DNA of 64,000 nt from Mycolicibacterium mageritense (GTDB lineage Bacteria > Actinomycetota > Actinomycetes > Mycobacteriales > Mycobacteriaceae), in the NCBI RefSeq assembly GCF_010727475.1, contig NZ_AP022567.1, positions 4,774,001-4,838,000 of the forward strand, written 5' to 3'. Below the pieces are notes generated by a model. The model searched no databases. It saw nothing but the letters and a program-made list of their open reading frames with translations, and had not been told where the DNA came from. Each line of letters opens with the position of its first letter. The stretch's first letter is position 1. Positions 25,611 to 33,539 of the stretch are shown here, piece by piece. The translations under genes and the position numbers were made by a program.

Positions 25611-26693
25611 CTACGGTGCCGTCGGTCTGTCGCTCGGATCCGACAGCGCGGCGCGCGCGTGCCGTTCCTGCTCACGTTTGCCGAACGTGGCGTTGCGCAC
25701 GGCATGGTCGCTCTCGAAGCTGGAGCCGAGGGCACCGGCGAAAGTTCCGAGCGAACTGGCCAGCCAGGCCAGCTGCGCGTAGTCGCGCCACGAGGTGTCA
25801 TGCCCCAGCGTCGATTCCAGATGTGCCGGCGGGATGATGATCATGGCTCCTGACACGACGACCACGAACAGTGCGACGTACATCGAGGTCACACCGACGA
25901 TGAGGGTCAGTACCGTCGCAGTGTTGTAGAGCACGGCGTTCTTCCGTTGATCGAGATCTCGCGGTCGCTCCCACAACCCGTTGTAGAGCATCAGCCACAG
26001 CATCATGGCCACGACTGCCACGATGCTGACAGCGGTCAGCCGCAGCGCACTCATGGCGTCGGCCATCATCCAGATGCTGGAGTAGAAGACCCCGAACGCC
26101 GCGGCCGCGACGCTTGCGGCGATCGCGCCGGACAGGCTCGGCAGCAGACGCCACGGGCGGTTGACGCGCACCATGCCGAGCAGGAGCCGAAGCCTGCCGT
26201 GTACCCGGGTCAGTTCGACGAATGCGTGCCTGCCGTCTGCGCCGTCGGTGATCTCTTGCCGCGTGGGCCCGAACAGTTGGGCGGGCGAGCGTACCGCGTC
26301 GGCGATCGTCATCGCACCCACTGCGTGCACGATCGACCTGGCGACGTGCCGTCGCAGCCGCACGGGACCGAGGGCCGGAAGCGATATCAACGCAGTCTTG
26401 TCGCGAACATCCACCTCGGAGACGATCAGCGTCTTGCCCAGCCTTGTCGTCGACTCCGTCAGGCAGACGACCACGTCGCAGGCCAGGCTGCATCTGAGCT
26501 CGTCGGCATGTCGCCGGACCTCGATGTTGCCGTCACCGTTCACCGGCAACGCGCGGCTACACATCGTCACGTTCCAGCCGATCTCGCGGCAGACGGCGTC
26601 GGCGAACCTCGTGGCGAGCGAATCGGCCAGCGACCCGGCCACTTTGGTCGACAAGCCCGGGTCGGCAACCACGCCGACGGTTACCGTTTTCAC
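25611..26693 (-). CDS. conserved membrane protein with soluble N-terminal domain, unknown function
   Basis: 360 residues. The first 180 are soluble with a Rossmann-like start (VTVGVVADPG) and CDVVVCLTE. Four transmembrane segments follow (about 188-210, 220-243, 268-295 and 318-338). The C-terminus is charged. It ends 10 bp upstream of the rnz start on the same strand. A full-match SigF promoter precedes it, so it is probably stress induced. No named family recognised. Confidence 0.82.
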   Translation of the reverse strand: MKTVTVGVVADPGLSTKVAGSLADSLATRFADAVCREIGWNVTMCSRALPVNGDGNIEVRRHADELRCSLACDVVVCLTESTTRLGKTLIVSEVDVRDKTALISLPALGPVRLRRHVARSIVHAVGAMTIADAVRSPAQLFGPTRQEITDGADGRHAFVELTRVHGRLRLLLGMVRVNRPWRLLPSLSGAIAASVAAAAFGVFYSSIWMMADAMSALRLTAVSIVAVVAMMLWLMLYNGLWERPRDLDQRKNAVLYNTATVLTLIVGVTSMYVALFVVVVSGAMIIIPPAHLESTLGHDTSWRDYAQLAWLASSLGTFAGALGSSFESDHAVRNATFGKREQERHARAALSDPSDRPTAP

Positions 26694-26744
26694 CGCAGTG
26701 CCGACGATCGTCGTGCTCGTCCTGGACGCCGCATGCGTGCCGAT

Positions 26745-26770
26745 CTACCCCCGGCCTGGCCGGCTCAAAC
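26745..26770 (-). promoter_or_regulatory. SigF-type promoter for the conserved membrane protein
   Basis: Minus strand: GTTT, 16 nt, GGGTAG. The leader would be about 45 nt. Divergent partner of the ctaD promoter. Confidence 0.75.
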
Positions 26771-26798
26771 CGGCTCTGGCCGCGCCGCCGCGAAAGAG

Positions 26799-26824
26799 GT
26801 TTACCGGCGCGTGGATGGGGGTAC
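26799..26824 (+). promoter_or_regulatory. SigF-type promoter for ctaD
   Basis: GTTT preceded by G (GGTTT), 16 nt, GGGTAC. Leader about 40 nt to the ATG. Confidence 0.78.
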
Positions 26825-26871
26825 GCCCGCGTCATGCGTGATCAGGCCACGCGTCGAGTGATGGAGCGCCG

Positions 26872-28599
26872 ATGACAGCCGAAGCGCCGGCCAAGCCGAC
26901 CCTGCAAGCACGCCGTCCGTTCCCGCAGCGGCTCGGGCCCAAGGGCAACCTGGTGTACCGGTTGGTGACGACAACCGATCACAAGCTGATCGGCATCATG
27001 TATTGCGTTGCGTGCTTTGCCTTCTTCTTCGTCGGCGGGTTGATGGCGCTGTTCATGCGCACCGAGCTCGCGATGCCCGGTTTGCAGTTCCTGTCCAACG
27101 AGCAATTCAACCAGTTGTTCACCATGCACGGCACGGTGATGCTGCTGTTCTACGCGACGCCCATCGTGTTCGGCTTCGCCAACCTGGTGCTGCCGTTGCA
27201 GATCGGTGCGCCCGATGTGGCGTTCCCGAGGCTCAATGCGCTGTCGTTCTGGCTGTTCCTGTTCGGGGCACTGATCGCGCTGGCCGGGTTCGTGAGCCCC
27301 GGCGGTCCTGCCGATTTCGGCTGGACCGCGTACTCGCCGCTGACCGACGCGATCCATTCCCCTGGCCCGGGCGGCGACCTGTGGATCCTCGGTCTGGCCG
27401 TCGGTGGGCTCGGCACCATCCTCGGTGGCGTCAACATGATCACCACCGTGGTCTGCATGCGTGCCCCGGGCATGACGATGTTCCGGATGCCGATCTTCAC
27501 GTGGAACATCTTCGTGACGTCGATCCTGGTGTTGCTGGCCTTCCCGATCCTCACCGCCGCGCTGTTCGGTCTGGCGGCCGACCGTCACCTCGGCGCCCAC
27601 GTGTACGACCCCGCCAACGGGGGAGCGATCCTCTGGCAGCACCTGTTCTGGTTCTTCGGCCATCCCGAGGTCTACATCGTGGCACTGCCGTTCTTCGGCA
27701 TCGTCACCGAGATCATCCCCGTGTTCAGCCGCAAGCCGATCTTCGGCTACACCACCCTGGTGTATGCAACGGTGTCGATCGCCGCGCTGTCGGTCGCGGT
27801 GTGGGCGCACCACATGTTCGCCACCGGCGCGGTGCTGCTGCCGTTCTTCTCGTTCATGACCTATCTGATCGCGGTGCCCACGGGCATCAAGTTCTTCAAC
27901 TGGATCGGCACGATGTGGAAGGGGCAGTTGACGTTCGAGACGCCGATGCTGTTCTCGGTCGGCTTCCTGGTGACGTTCCTGCTGGGCGGGCTGACCGGGG
28001 TCATGCTGGCCAGCCCGCCGCTGGACTTCCACGTCACCGACAGCTACTTCGTCGTCGCGCACTTCCACTACGTGCTGTTCGGCACCATCGTGTTCGCGAC
28101 GTTCGCCGGGGTGTACTTCTGGTTCCCGAAGATGACGGGTCGGCTGCTCGACGAGCGGCTGGGGAAGTTCCATTTCTGGTTGACGTTCATCGGTTTTCAC
28201 ACCACGTTCCTGGTGCAGCACTGGCTGGGGGACGAAGGCATGCCGCGCCGCTACGCCGACTACCTGCCGTCCGACGGTTTCACGGCGCTCAACGTGATCT
28301 CGACCATCGGGGCGTTCACCCTCGGGGTGTCGATGCTGCCGTTCATCTGGAACGTGTTCAAGAGCTGGCGCTACGGCGAGCCCGTGACGGTCGACGACCC
28401 GTGGGGTTACGGAAATTCGCTGGAGTGGGCGACGTCGTGTCCGCCGCCGCGGCACAACTTCACCGAACTGCCCCGGATCCGGTCGGAGCGTCCGGCGTTC
28501 GAGTTGCACTATCCGCACATGGTGGAGGCGATGCGCGCAGAAGCCCATGTCGGGCGGGATCGGCACCGTGGTGCCGAGCCGATCGACGCGTCGAGCTGA
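26872..28599 (+). CDS. ctaD: cytochrome c oxidase subunit I (aa3-type)
   Basis: 575 residues, twelve-helix heme-copper oxidase subunit. Seen: low-spin heme ligand in FTMHGTVMLLFYATP, copper-B and cross-linked His-Tyr in WQHLFWFFGHPEVYIVALP, AHHMFATG, and the paired His ligands in YFVVAHFHYVLFG. It should form the catalytic core with CtaC and CtaE, but neither is near. Slow and fast-growing mycobacteria carry the main ctaD elsewhere alone as well, so this may be that gene or a second copy. A SigF promoter upstream points to a stress-induced copy. Confidence 0.95.
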   Translation: MTAEAPAKPTLQARRPFPQRLGPKGNLVYRLVTTTDHKLIGIMYCVACFAFFFVGGLMALFMRTELAMPGLQFLSNEQFNQLFTMHGTVMLLFYATPIVFGFANLVLPLQIGAPDVAFPRLNALSFWLFLFGALIALAGFVSPGGPADFGWTAYSPLTDAIHSPGPGGDLWILGLAVGGLGTILGGVNMITTVVCMRAPGMTMFRMPIFTWNIFVTSILVLLAFPILTAALFGLAADRHLGAHVYDPANGGAILWQHLFWFFGHPEVYIVALPFFGIVTEIIPVFSRKPIFGYTTLVYATVSIAALSVAVWAHHMFATGAVLLPFFSFMTYLIAVPTGIKFFNWIGTMWKGQLTFETPMLFSVGFLVTFLLGGLTGVMLASPPLDFHVTDSYFVVAHFHYVLFGTIVFATFAGVYFWFPKMTGRLLDERLGKFHFWLTFIGFHTTFLVQHWLGDEGMPRRYADYLPSDGFTALNVISTIGAFTLGVSMLPFIWNVFKSWRYGEPVTVDDPWGYGNSLEWATSCPPPRHNFTELPRIRSERPAFELHYPHMVEAMRAEAHVGRDRHRGAEPIDASS

Positions 28600-28610
28600 C
28601 ACCGCGCGGC

Positions 28611-28636
28611 GTTTCGCCGGCGGGTGGCCTGGGTAG
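28611..28636 (+). promoter_or_regulatory. SigF-type promoter for usfY paralogue 1
   Basis: GTTT, 16 nt, GGGTAG, 47 bp before the start codon, just after the ctaD stop. Confidence 0.78.
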
Positions 28637-28683
28637 CTCTACAACGACACCGCCTGTCCAGGCGTCTGAGAGGAGAACACGCG

Positions 28684-28992
28684 ATGGGTGACACCGCGAA
28701 AGACCCTGTGGACCATGCGCGGACCACACGTCCGCACGCCGGCGAGACGATGAAGGACACCGCCAACATGCCGGCGCTCGGATTGCTCTTCCTCGCGCTG
28801 GTGTCTTTCGTCGCGTGCCTCGCCGCCTTCGGCACCGGTCAACACGCGATCGGTATCGGGTTGGCGTGCCTGGCCGCCGTATTGTTCATCGGCTCCGGGC
28901 TGTGGCTCGCGATCGAGCACAGGCGGGTCAAGAACGTCGAACAAGACTGGAACGCCGAACATGACGGCCCGCGGACACAGCGCGAAACCTAG
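28684..28992 (+). CDS. usfY: UsfY-family membrane protein, copy 1
   Basis: 102 residues. N-terminal DPVDHARTTRPHAGETMKD, then two transmembrane segments (about 31-51 and 57-78), then a charged tail. UsfY is the gene upstream of usfX-sigF in M. tuberculosis; function unknown. A close paralogue lies at 49394. GAGG ribosome site upstream. Its stop overlaps the convergent PRC-barrel-like gene by 4 bp. Confidence 0.85.
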   Translation: MGDTAKDPVDHARTTRPHAGETMKDTANMPALGLLFLALVSFVACLAAFGTGQHAIGIGLACLAAVLFIGSGLWLAIEHRRVKNVEQDWNAEHDGPRTQRET

Positions 28993-29336
28993 TCGGACTG
29001 CTCGGTGGTGAGCGCCGCAGGGTGCCGGGTGTAGCCGGGCCGCAGCGTGATTCGATCCGATCCGACGCGGGCCACGTCATCCCATGCCGCCACGAACGTC
29101 CCGCGGTGGCGCCACGCCGCGATCTTCGCGATCAGTGCCGGGGCGTTGATCGCGGTCCGCTCGTAGCCCAGATACGACGAGCCGGTGCGGGGGCTGATGA
29201 CCAGTCCTGCAACGCGGGGTGTCGGGGGATGGTCGCACCGGTCTCCGGCGATGCGGAGCCGGACGTCCACCACGGTGCCGACCCGGTGATGCGCCGCGTC
29301 GACCACCTCGGTGCCGAGCAGGTTACTCAGCTGCAT
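28989..29336 (-). CDS. PRC-barrel-like protein
   Basis: 115 residues. LLGTEVVDAAHHRVGTVVDV is the start of a PRC-barrel-type beta fold, followed by PRVAGLVISPRTGSSYLGYE. PRC-barrel proteins are small RNA- or protein-binding domains. Last gene of the operon that begins at 32472; its start overlaps the preceding gene by 14 bp. Confidence 0.75.
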   Translation of the reverse strand: MQLSNLLGTEVVDAAHHRVGTVVDVRLRIAGDRCDHPPTPRVAGLVISPRTGSSYLGYERTAINAPALIAKIAAWRHRGTFVAAWDDVARVGSDRITLRPGYTRHPAALTTEQSD

Positions 29337-29688
29337 GTCGGCCTCCCGGAATCCGGGCCACGATGTGGTCGCGTAGCCACCGTTCGACCCATTGCACGTC
29401 GAAGTCCATGTCGGTGACCTCCAGCTGGACCGTCACTCCGATGGCTGCCACCAACTTCCACGGAATCTCCTGGAGCCGCGACCTGGGGGCTGAGCCGCCC
29501 AGAATGCGCGTGGCCACCACCTGCCCGGAGAGCAGGGCTGCGACCCGTGGCGCGGGTGTGCCCTCGGCGATGTCCTGGTCGAGTTCGACACCGTCGAGCT
29601 CGAGGTCGTCCACGATGCCGATCGGGTCACCGTCGTCGTCGACCAACTGGCGGTCCAGCAGATGCAGTCGCGCGTCGAGGGTCGTCAT
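29323..29688 (-). CDS. PRC-barrel-like accessory protein
   Basis: 121 residues. HLLDRQLVDDDGDPIGIVDD then LELDG is the family start; DVQWVERWLRDHIVARIPGG closes it. It overlaps the NRAMP-like transporter stop by 4 bp (ATGA), so expression is coupled. A role in magnesium/manganese transport is suggested by position only: CBS or PRC-type soluble partners occur with such transporters. Confidence 0.75.
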   Translation of the reverse strand: MTTLDARLHLLDRQLVDDDGDPIGIVDDLELDGVELDQDIAEGTPAPRVAALLSGQVVATRILGGSAPRSRLQEIPWKLVAAIGVTVQLEVTDMDFDVQWVERWLRDHIVARIPGGRHAAE

Positions 29689-30914
29689 CGGCCCGCTCCC
29701 GTCACGATCATCAACGGGATCGCCGCGACCGAGGCCGCCAGGATGATCACCAGATACACCGAACCGAACACGTTCGTCAGCCTCCCGTTCGTCTTGTCGC
29801 CCATGTACTCGGAGTCGTTGGCCACGATGAGGATCGGCAGATAGGTCAGCGGCAGCGCGATGGCAGAGAACACCACCGAGTACTCGGTCACCATGATCGG
29901 ATCGACGCCGGTGAACAGCACGGCCGCGCCGACGACGATGCTCACGAACATCACGACGTGGAATCTCGACGCCTCGGCGGGTCGGCGGAACTTGCCCCAC
30001 GGCCAGCCCAGGAATTGGGCCAGGGTGTAGCCGCTCGACAAGGTGGTCTCCAGCGCGGCCCCGAACGTGGCCGCCACGATGCCGACGATCGCGAAGGCCA
30101 GCGCCAGCTTGCCGCCCGCTGCCACAACCGGCATCACGACCTGCGACAGCGAGGTCACCTCGATCTGGCGCGGCAGCAGAACCAGTGCCGCACACGATGC
30201 GATGGCGATCGACAGGATGCCGCCCAACGGGAACCCGATCACCACGTTGAGCCGCGAGACGCCCAGATCCTTTGTTTTCCAGTGTTCTTCGACCGCACCC
30301 GAGGAGAAGAAGAACACCTCGTACGGCGTCATCGCGGCGCCGAACAGCGCGATCGCGTAATACCAGTAGGTGGCCGACGATTCCGTCTCCGGGATGACGG
30401 GCTGCAGCGCCTGGTGCGTGAGATCCGACCAATGCGGTTGCAAGGCGAACACACTGACCGCGAACACGATGAGGCACAAGCCGGCCAGGCCGGCCACGTT
30501 CTCCATGATCGAGAACTTGACCCGCCAGATGACCAGCCACACCGCGAACGCCGCCACCGGAATCCACATCAGCCTGCCCACATCGGTGGCCAGCTGCAGC
30601 GCCAGTGCGACACCGCCGATCTCGGCGGTAAGGGTCATGAGGTTGATGAGGAACGAAGCACCGAGATTGGCCGCAGCCGTGCGCGGCCCCAAGCGTTCCC
30701 GGATGATCTCGAACGTGGCACGTCCGCTGACCGCCGCCACCCGGCCCGCCATCTGCGCGAAAAGACAGATGCCGACGACGCCGACCACCACGACCCAGGC
30801 CAGGGCCAGCCCGAACCGGGAACCGACGACGGCATTGGTGACGAGGTCTCCGATGTCGAGGAATCCGCCGATCGCGGTGAGGATTCCGAGGGCTACCGCG
30901 AAGAACCTCTTCAT
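29685..30914 (-). CDS. NRAMP-family metal ion transporter with altered ion-site motifs
   Basis: 409 residues, about eleven transmembrane segments. NRAMP fold: helix-1 region ILTAIGGFLDIGDLVTNAVV, helix-6 region ALFGAAMTPYEVFFFSSGAV. Canonical manganese/iron NRAMPs have DPGN in helix 1 and a Met (MPH) in helix 6. Here helix 1 keeps Asp but reads DIGD, and helix 6 reads TPYE. Loss of the Met is a feature of NRAMP-related proteins that carry other ions such as magnesium (family knowledge, recalled). Substrate therefore uncertain. It starts from TGATG overlap with the lipoprotein gene. Confidence 0.9.
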   Translation of the reverse strand: MKRFFAVALGILTAIGGFLDIGDLVTNAVVGSRFGLALAWVVVVGVVGICLFAQMAGRVAAVSGRATFEIIRERLGPRTAAANLGASFLINLMTLTAEIGGVALALQLATDVGRLMWIPVAAFAVWLVIWRVKFSIMENVAGLAGLCLIVFAVSVFALQPHWSDLTHQALQPVIPETESSATYWYYAIALFGAAMTPYEVFFFSSGAVEEHWKTKDLGVSRLNVVIGFPLGGILSIAIASCAALVLLPRQIEVTSLSQVVMPVVAAGGKLALAFAIVGIVAATFGAALETTLSSGYTLAQFLGWPWGKFRRPAEASRFHVVMFVSIVVGAAVLFTGVDPIMVTEYSVVFSAIALPLTYLPILIVANDSEYMGDKTNGRLTNVFGSVYLVIILAASVAAIPLMIVTGAGR

Positions 30915-31378
30915 CAGCGGTACCCGGCTTCCAGCCGGTCGGCCGACGCGAGCAGGTCATTGCGCAGCGCATCGAGTGACGGCTCGTCGACGATCTCGCG
31001 GAGCCGCGCGGACGCGGTGTTGAGCTGCCCGATCATGGTGGTCATGGCCTCGGTCAGCAAGCGCTGCCGGGCGATGTCGGCCGGATCGTCGGCCTTGAGA
31101 TCGGCGATTCCCTTGTACGCCTTGACGATCTCGTCGCGCGCATCGGAGATCTGCACGCTGGCCAGTTGCGCGGTGGAACGGTCATGCGTTCGCAGTTCCA
31201 GCGCAAGGGCCCCGCTGCGGGCGGCGGCGGTGCACTCTTCCATCGCCTGAGCCAGCTGACCGGGCATACCGTCCCGATTGGCAGGGCAGCACGTCAACAG
31301 TAGCCCCAGCGCGGCGATACCGAGGGCGGCCACCACGACCGCCCGAATTCGCCGCAGTCTCTCGCCTTTTCGTGCCAC
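30914..31378 (-). CDS. putative lipoprotein, unknown function
   Basis: 154 residues. A Lys/Arg-rich N-terminus precedes a hydrophobic stretch and a lipobox-like LLTCC at about 28-32, predicting lipid anchoring. The rest is helical (ARDEIVKAYKGIADLKADDP, ASARLREIV). The GTG start has GGGGGAA upstream. It lies 13 bp after the SDR gene and overlaps the NRAMP-like gene by one base. No family recognised. Confidence 0.78.
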   Translation of the reverse strand: MARKGERLRRIRAVVVAALGIAALGLLLTCCPANRDGMPGQLAQAMEECTAAARSGALALELRTHDRSTAQLASVQISDARDEIVKAYKGIADLKADDPADIARQRLLTEAMTTMIGQLNTASARLREIVDEPSLDALRNDLLASADRLEAGYR

Positions 31379-31391
31379 GGCAGTTCCCCCG

Positions 31392-32249
31392 TCAGCCGGG
31401 GAGCGTCTCCCCGCCGAGCGGTGCGAGAACTTCGCCGCTGTAGTAGGACGACAGTTGACCGGCGGCGAAGAACACGTACGACGGTGCGATCTCGTCGGGT
31501 TGCGCGGGCCTGCCGTACGGGGTCTGCTCGCCGAACGACTCGACGCGGTCGGCATCCATGGTCGCGGGGATCAGCGGTGTCCAAACCGGCCCGGGGGCAA
31601 CGCAGTTCACCCGAATATGACGCTCGTTCAGCGACTGTGCCAGCGAATAGGTCAGCGCGATCACGGCCCCCTTGGTCGCGGAATAGTCGATGAGCGTCTT
31701 GTTGCCGCGCAGCCCGTTGATCGATGCCGTGTTGATGATCGCCGCGCCGTCCGGCATGTGTTCGAGCGCCGACTTGGTCACGTGGAAGAAGCTGTCGATG
31801 TTGACCGAGAACGTCCGACGCCATTGCTCTTCGGTGATGTCGGTGAAGTTCCCCGTCGGTGACTGATACGCGACGTTGTTGACCAGGATGTCGATGCCAC
31901 CGAGCGCGCCCGCGGTCCTGGTGACCGCCGAGCGGCACTGGTCGGGTTCGCCCAGATCGCCGGGCAACCGCAGGCAGCGCCTACCCGCACGTTCCACGAG
32001 CGAGGCCGTGTGGGTCGCGTCATCGTGCTCGTCGAGGTAGGCGATCGCGACGTCGGCGCCCTCCTTGGCGAATGCAACCGCGACCGCGCGCCCGATGCCG
32101 GAATCGCCTCCCGTGATCAGGGCACGTTTACCTTCCAGAAGCCCGCGCCCGACGTAGTCGCTCATCTCGTCGCGCGGCTGCCCGGGCATGTCTGAGGTGT
32201 GCCCCGGGTAGGAGATCACAGTGTCCGGATCTTGGTGTTCAGGCGCCAT
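31392..32249 (-). CDS. SDR family oxidoreductase, general-stress (YhdF/YdaD) type
   Basis: 285 residues. The N-terminal extension (about 40 residues, MPGQPRDEMSDYVGRGLLEG) precedes the NAD(P) motif TGGDSGIGRAVA. NNVAYQ, catalytic Ser in INTASINGLRG, and YSATKGAV follow. This extended-N-terminus group in Bacillus is sigma-B controlled (YdaD, YhdF). Here it follows a SigF promoter through a short upstream gene, matching that pattern. Substrate unknown. Confidence 0.92.
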   Translation of the reverse strand: MAPEHQDPDTVISYPGHTSDMPGQPRDEMSDYVGRGLLEGKRALITGGDSGIGRAVAVAFAKEGADVAIAYLDEHDDATHTASLVERAGRRCLRLPGDLGEPDQCRSAVTRTAGALGGIDILVNNVAYQSPTGNFTDITEEQWRRTFSVNIDSFFHVTKSALEHMPDGAAIINTASINGLRGNKTLIDYSATKGAVIALTYSLAQSLNERHIRVNCVAPGPVWTPLIPATMDADRVESFGEQTPYGRPAQPDEIAPSYVFFAAGQLSSYYSGEVLAPLGGETLPG

Positions 32250-32262
32250 CGGTGTCGTCCCC

Positions 32263-32472
32263 TCATCGGCTTTCGCGGTCGTATTCTTCAAGATCGGGGT
32301 CTGGAGCCACGGCTTCACGTTGCTCCTGCCAATCCGGATCCGCGGCCTCCAAGGGCGGGGAATCAGGGGGCGTCACCGGGGTTTCCTCGTCGGGAACGGG
32401 CCTGGCGGTGTCCTGCTGCTGTTCGACGGCGTCTGCCGCGGGCACCTCGTCGGGTACGTCCGGGATCTGCAT
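32263..32472 (-). CDS. small acidic protein, unknown function
   Basis: 69 residues, strongly acidic and Pro-rich (DEETPVTPPDSPPLEAADPD), no hydrophobic segment; probably disordered. The start codon is 9 nt downstream of a full-match SigF -10 box, which supports it as the leaderless first gene of the operon running to 28989. Open reading on the other strand here is a spurious upstream extension of the glycosyltransferase. Confidence 0.68.
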   Translation of the reverse strand: MQIPDVPDEVPAADAVEQQQDTARPVPDEETPVTPPDSPPLEAADPDWQEQREAVAPDPDLEEYDRESR

Positions 32473-32481
32473 GCGAACGGG

Positions 32482-32506
32482 ATACCCGAGCGGGTGATGA
32501 TCAAAC
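32482..32506 (-). promoter_or_regulatory. SigF-type promoter for the acidic protein-SDR-NRAMP operon
   Basis: Minus strand: GTTT, 15 nt, GGGTAT, a perfect consensus; 9 nt to the start codon. Its -35 is only 9 bp from the -35 of the opposite promoter. Confidence 0.82.
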
Positions 32507-32515
32507 TCTTCGCGT

Positions 32516-32540
32516 GTTTAAGAGTGAAGTGCCCGGGTAC
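32516..32540 (+). promoter_or_regulatory. SigF-type promoter for the glycosyltransferase pair
   Basis: GTTT, 15 nt, GGGTAC; 10 nt to the ATG. Back to back with the minus-strand promoter. Confidence 0.82.
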
Positions 32541-32550
32541 TTCGGGGCGC

Positions 32551-33522
32551 ATGAGCACAGACTGCACGCGATCAGTCCTCGCGTGGCATGTACACGGCTC
32601 CTGGATGGAGTCGTTTGTTTCAGGTCGGCACCGCTATCTGGTCCCGGTCAACGCGGCAAAGGACGCCGACGGGCGCGGCATCTGCGATCGGGATTGGCCA
32701 CGCGCACAAGAGGTTCCGCTGGACAAGTTGCGTGACGAAGACGTCGACCTGGTGGTTCTGCAACGTCCCGAGGAGCTCGAGCTCGCGACGCGGTTCCTGC
32801 ACCGGCGGCCCGGAATCGATGTGCCCGCGGTGTACGTCGAACACAACGCGCCGCGGCCATCCGCGGTGGACAGTGTCCACCCGATGGCCGACCGGCGGGA
32901 CATCCCGATCGTCCACGTCACCGAATTCAACGACTTGATGTGGGACAACGGCATCGCAGCGACGAAAGTGATCACGCATGGCGTCGCCGATCCCGGCCAT
33001 CTCTACACCGGAGACGTCGCGTCGGCCGCCACGATGATCAACGAGCCGTTGCGGCGGTGGCGCACCGTCGGTGCGGACCTGCTCACCGAACTGAGCGGTC
33101 ACGTGCCGATCGACGTGTGGGGTATCGACACCCTGGAGCTCAACCGCTCCGGCGGGTACGGCGCGGTGCGCGGCAAGGGCGACGTGCGGCACGCGCGCGT
33201 GCTGCACCAGATTGCGCGACGGCGCGTCTACCTGCACACCGCGCGGTGGACGTCACTGGGCCTTTCGTTGATCGAAGCCATGTTTCTCGGCATGCCGATA
33301 GTGGCGGTCGGGTCGACCGCGGCGCCTTTGGTGGTGCGAGCCGACGCGGGCGTGGTCAGTGCAGACGTCAAGACGCTGGCGTATGCGCTGCAGGGATTCG
33401 TGACCGACCTGCCCGCGGCGACGGTCGCGGGCAAGGCGGCACGCGAGTTCGCGCTGGCGCACTTCGGCCTTGACCGGTTCCTGAAGGAATGGGACCGCGT
33501 CATCGCCGAGGCGTGCCGATGA
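32551..33522 (+). CDS. glycosyltransferase (GT-B fold)
   Basis: 323 residues. GT-B features: VDLVVLQRPEELELATRFLH, YVEHNAPRP, VHVTEFNDLMWDN, ITHGV, then the C-terminal donor domain RRRVYLHTARWTSLGLSLIE with EAMFLGMPIVAVGSTAAP, the classic GT4-type E-x7-E motif. The ATG is supported by a SigF -10 box 10 nt upstream. Sugar donor and acceptor unknown. First gene of the glycan cluster, followed by a second GT4 enzyme 17 bp later. Confidence 0.88.
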   Translation: MSTDCTRSVLAWHVHGSWMESFVSGRHRYLVPVNAAKDADGRGICDRDWPRAQEVPLDKLRDEDVDLVVLQRPEELELATRFLHRRPGIDVPAVYVEHNAPRPSAVDSVHPMADRRDIPIVHVTEFNDLMWDNGIAATKVITHGVADPGHLYTGDVASAATMINEPLRRWRTVGADLLTELSGHVPIDVWGIDTLELNRSGGYGAVRGKGDVRHARVLHQIARRRVYLHTARWTSLGLSLIEAMFLGMPIVAVGSTAAPLVVRADAGVVSADVKTLAYALQGFVTDLPAATVAGKAAREFALAHFGLDRFLKEWDRVIAEACR

Positions 33523-33539
33523 GTTCGAGGAGAGCATGA

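Noticed and set aside
26842..28602. 586-codon open frame antisense to ctaD
   Set aside because: Low-complexity His/Gln/Arg/Glu-rich translation, typical of the antisense frame of a high-GC gene; ctaD itself is certain.
32221..32550. Upstream extension of the first glycosyltransferase by about 110 codons
   Set aside because: It runs through a SigF promoter and antisense to a better-supported acidic protein gene; the ATG 10 nt after the -10 box is preferred.
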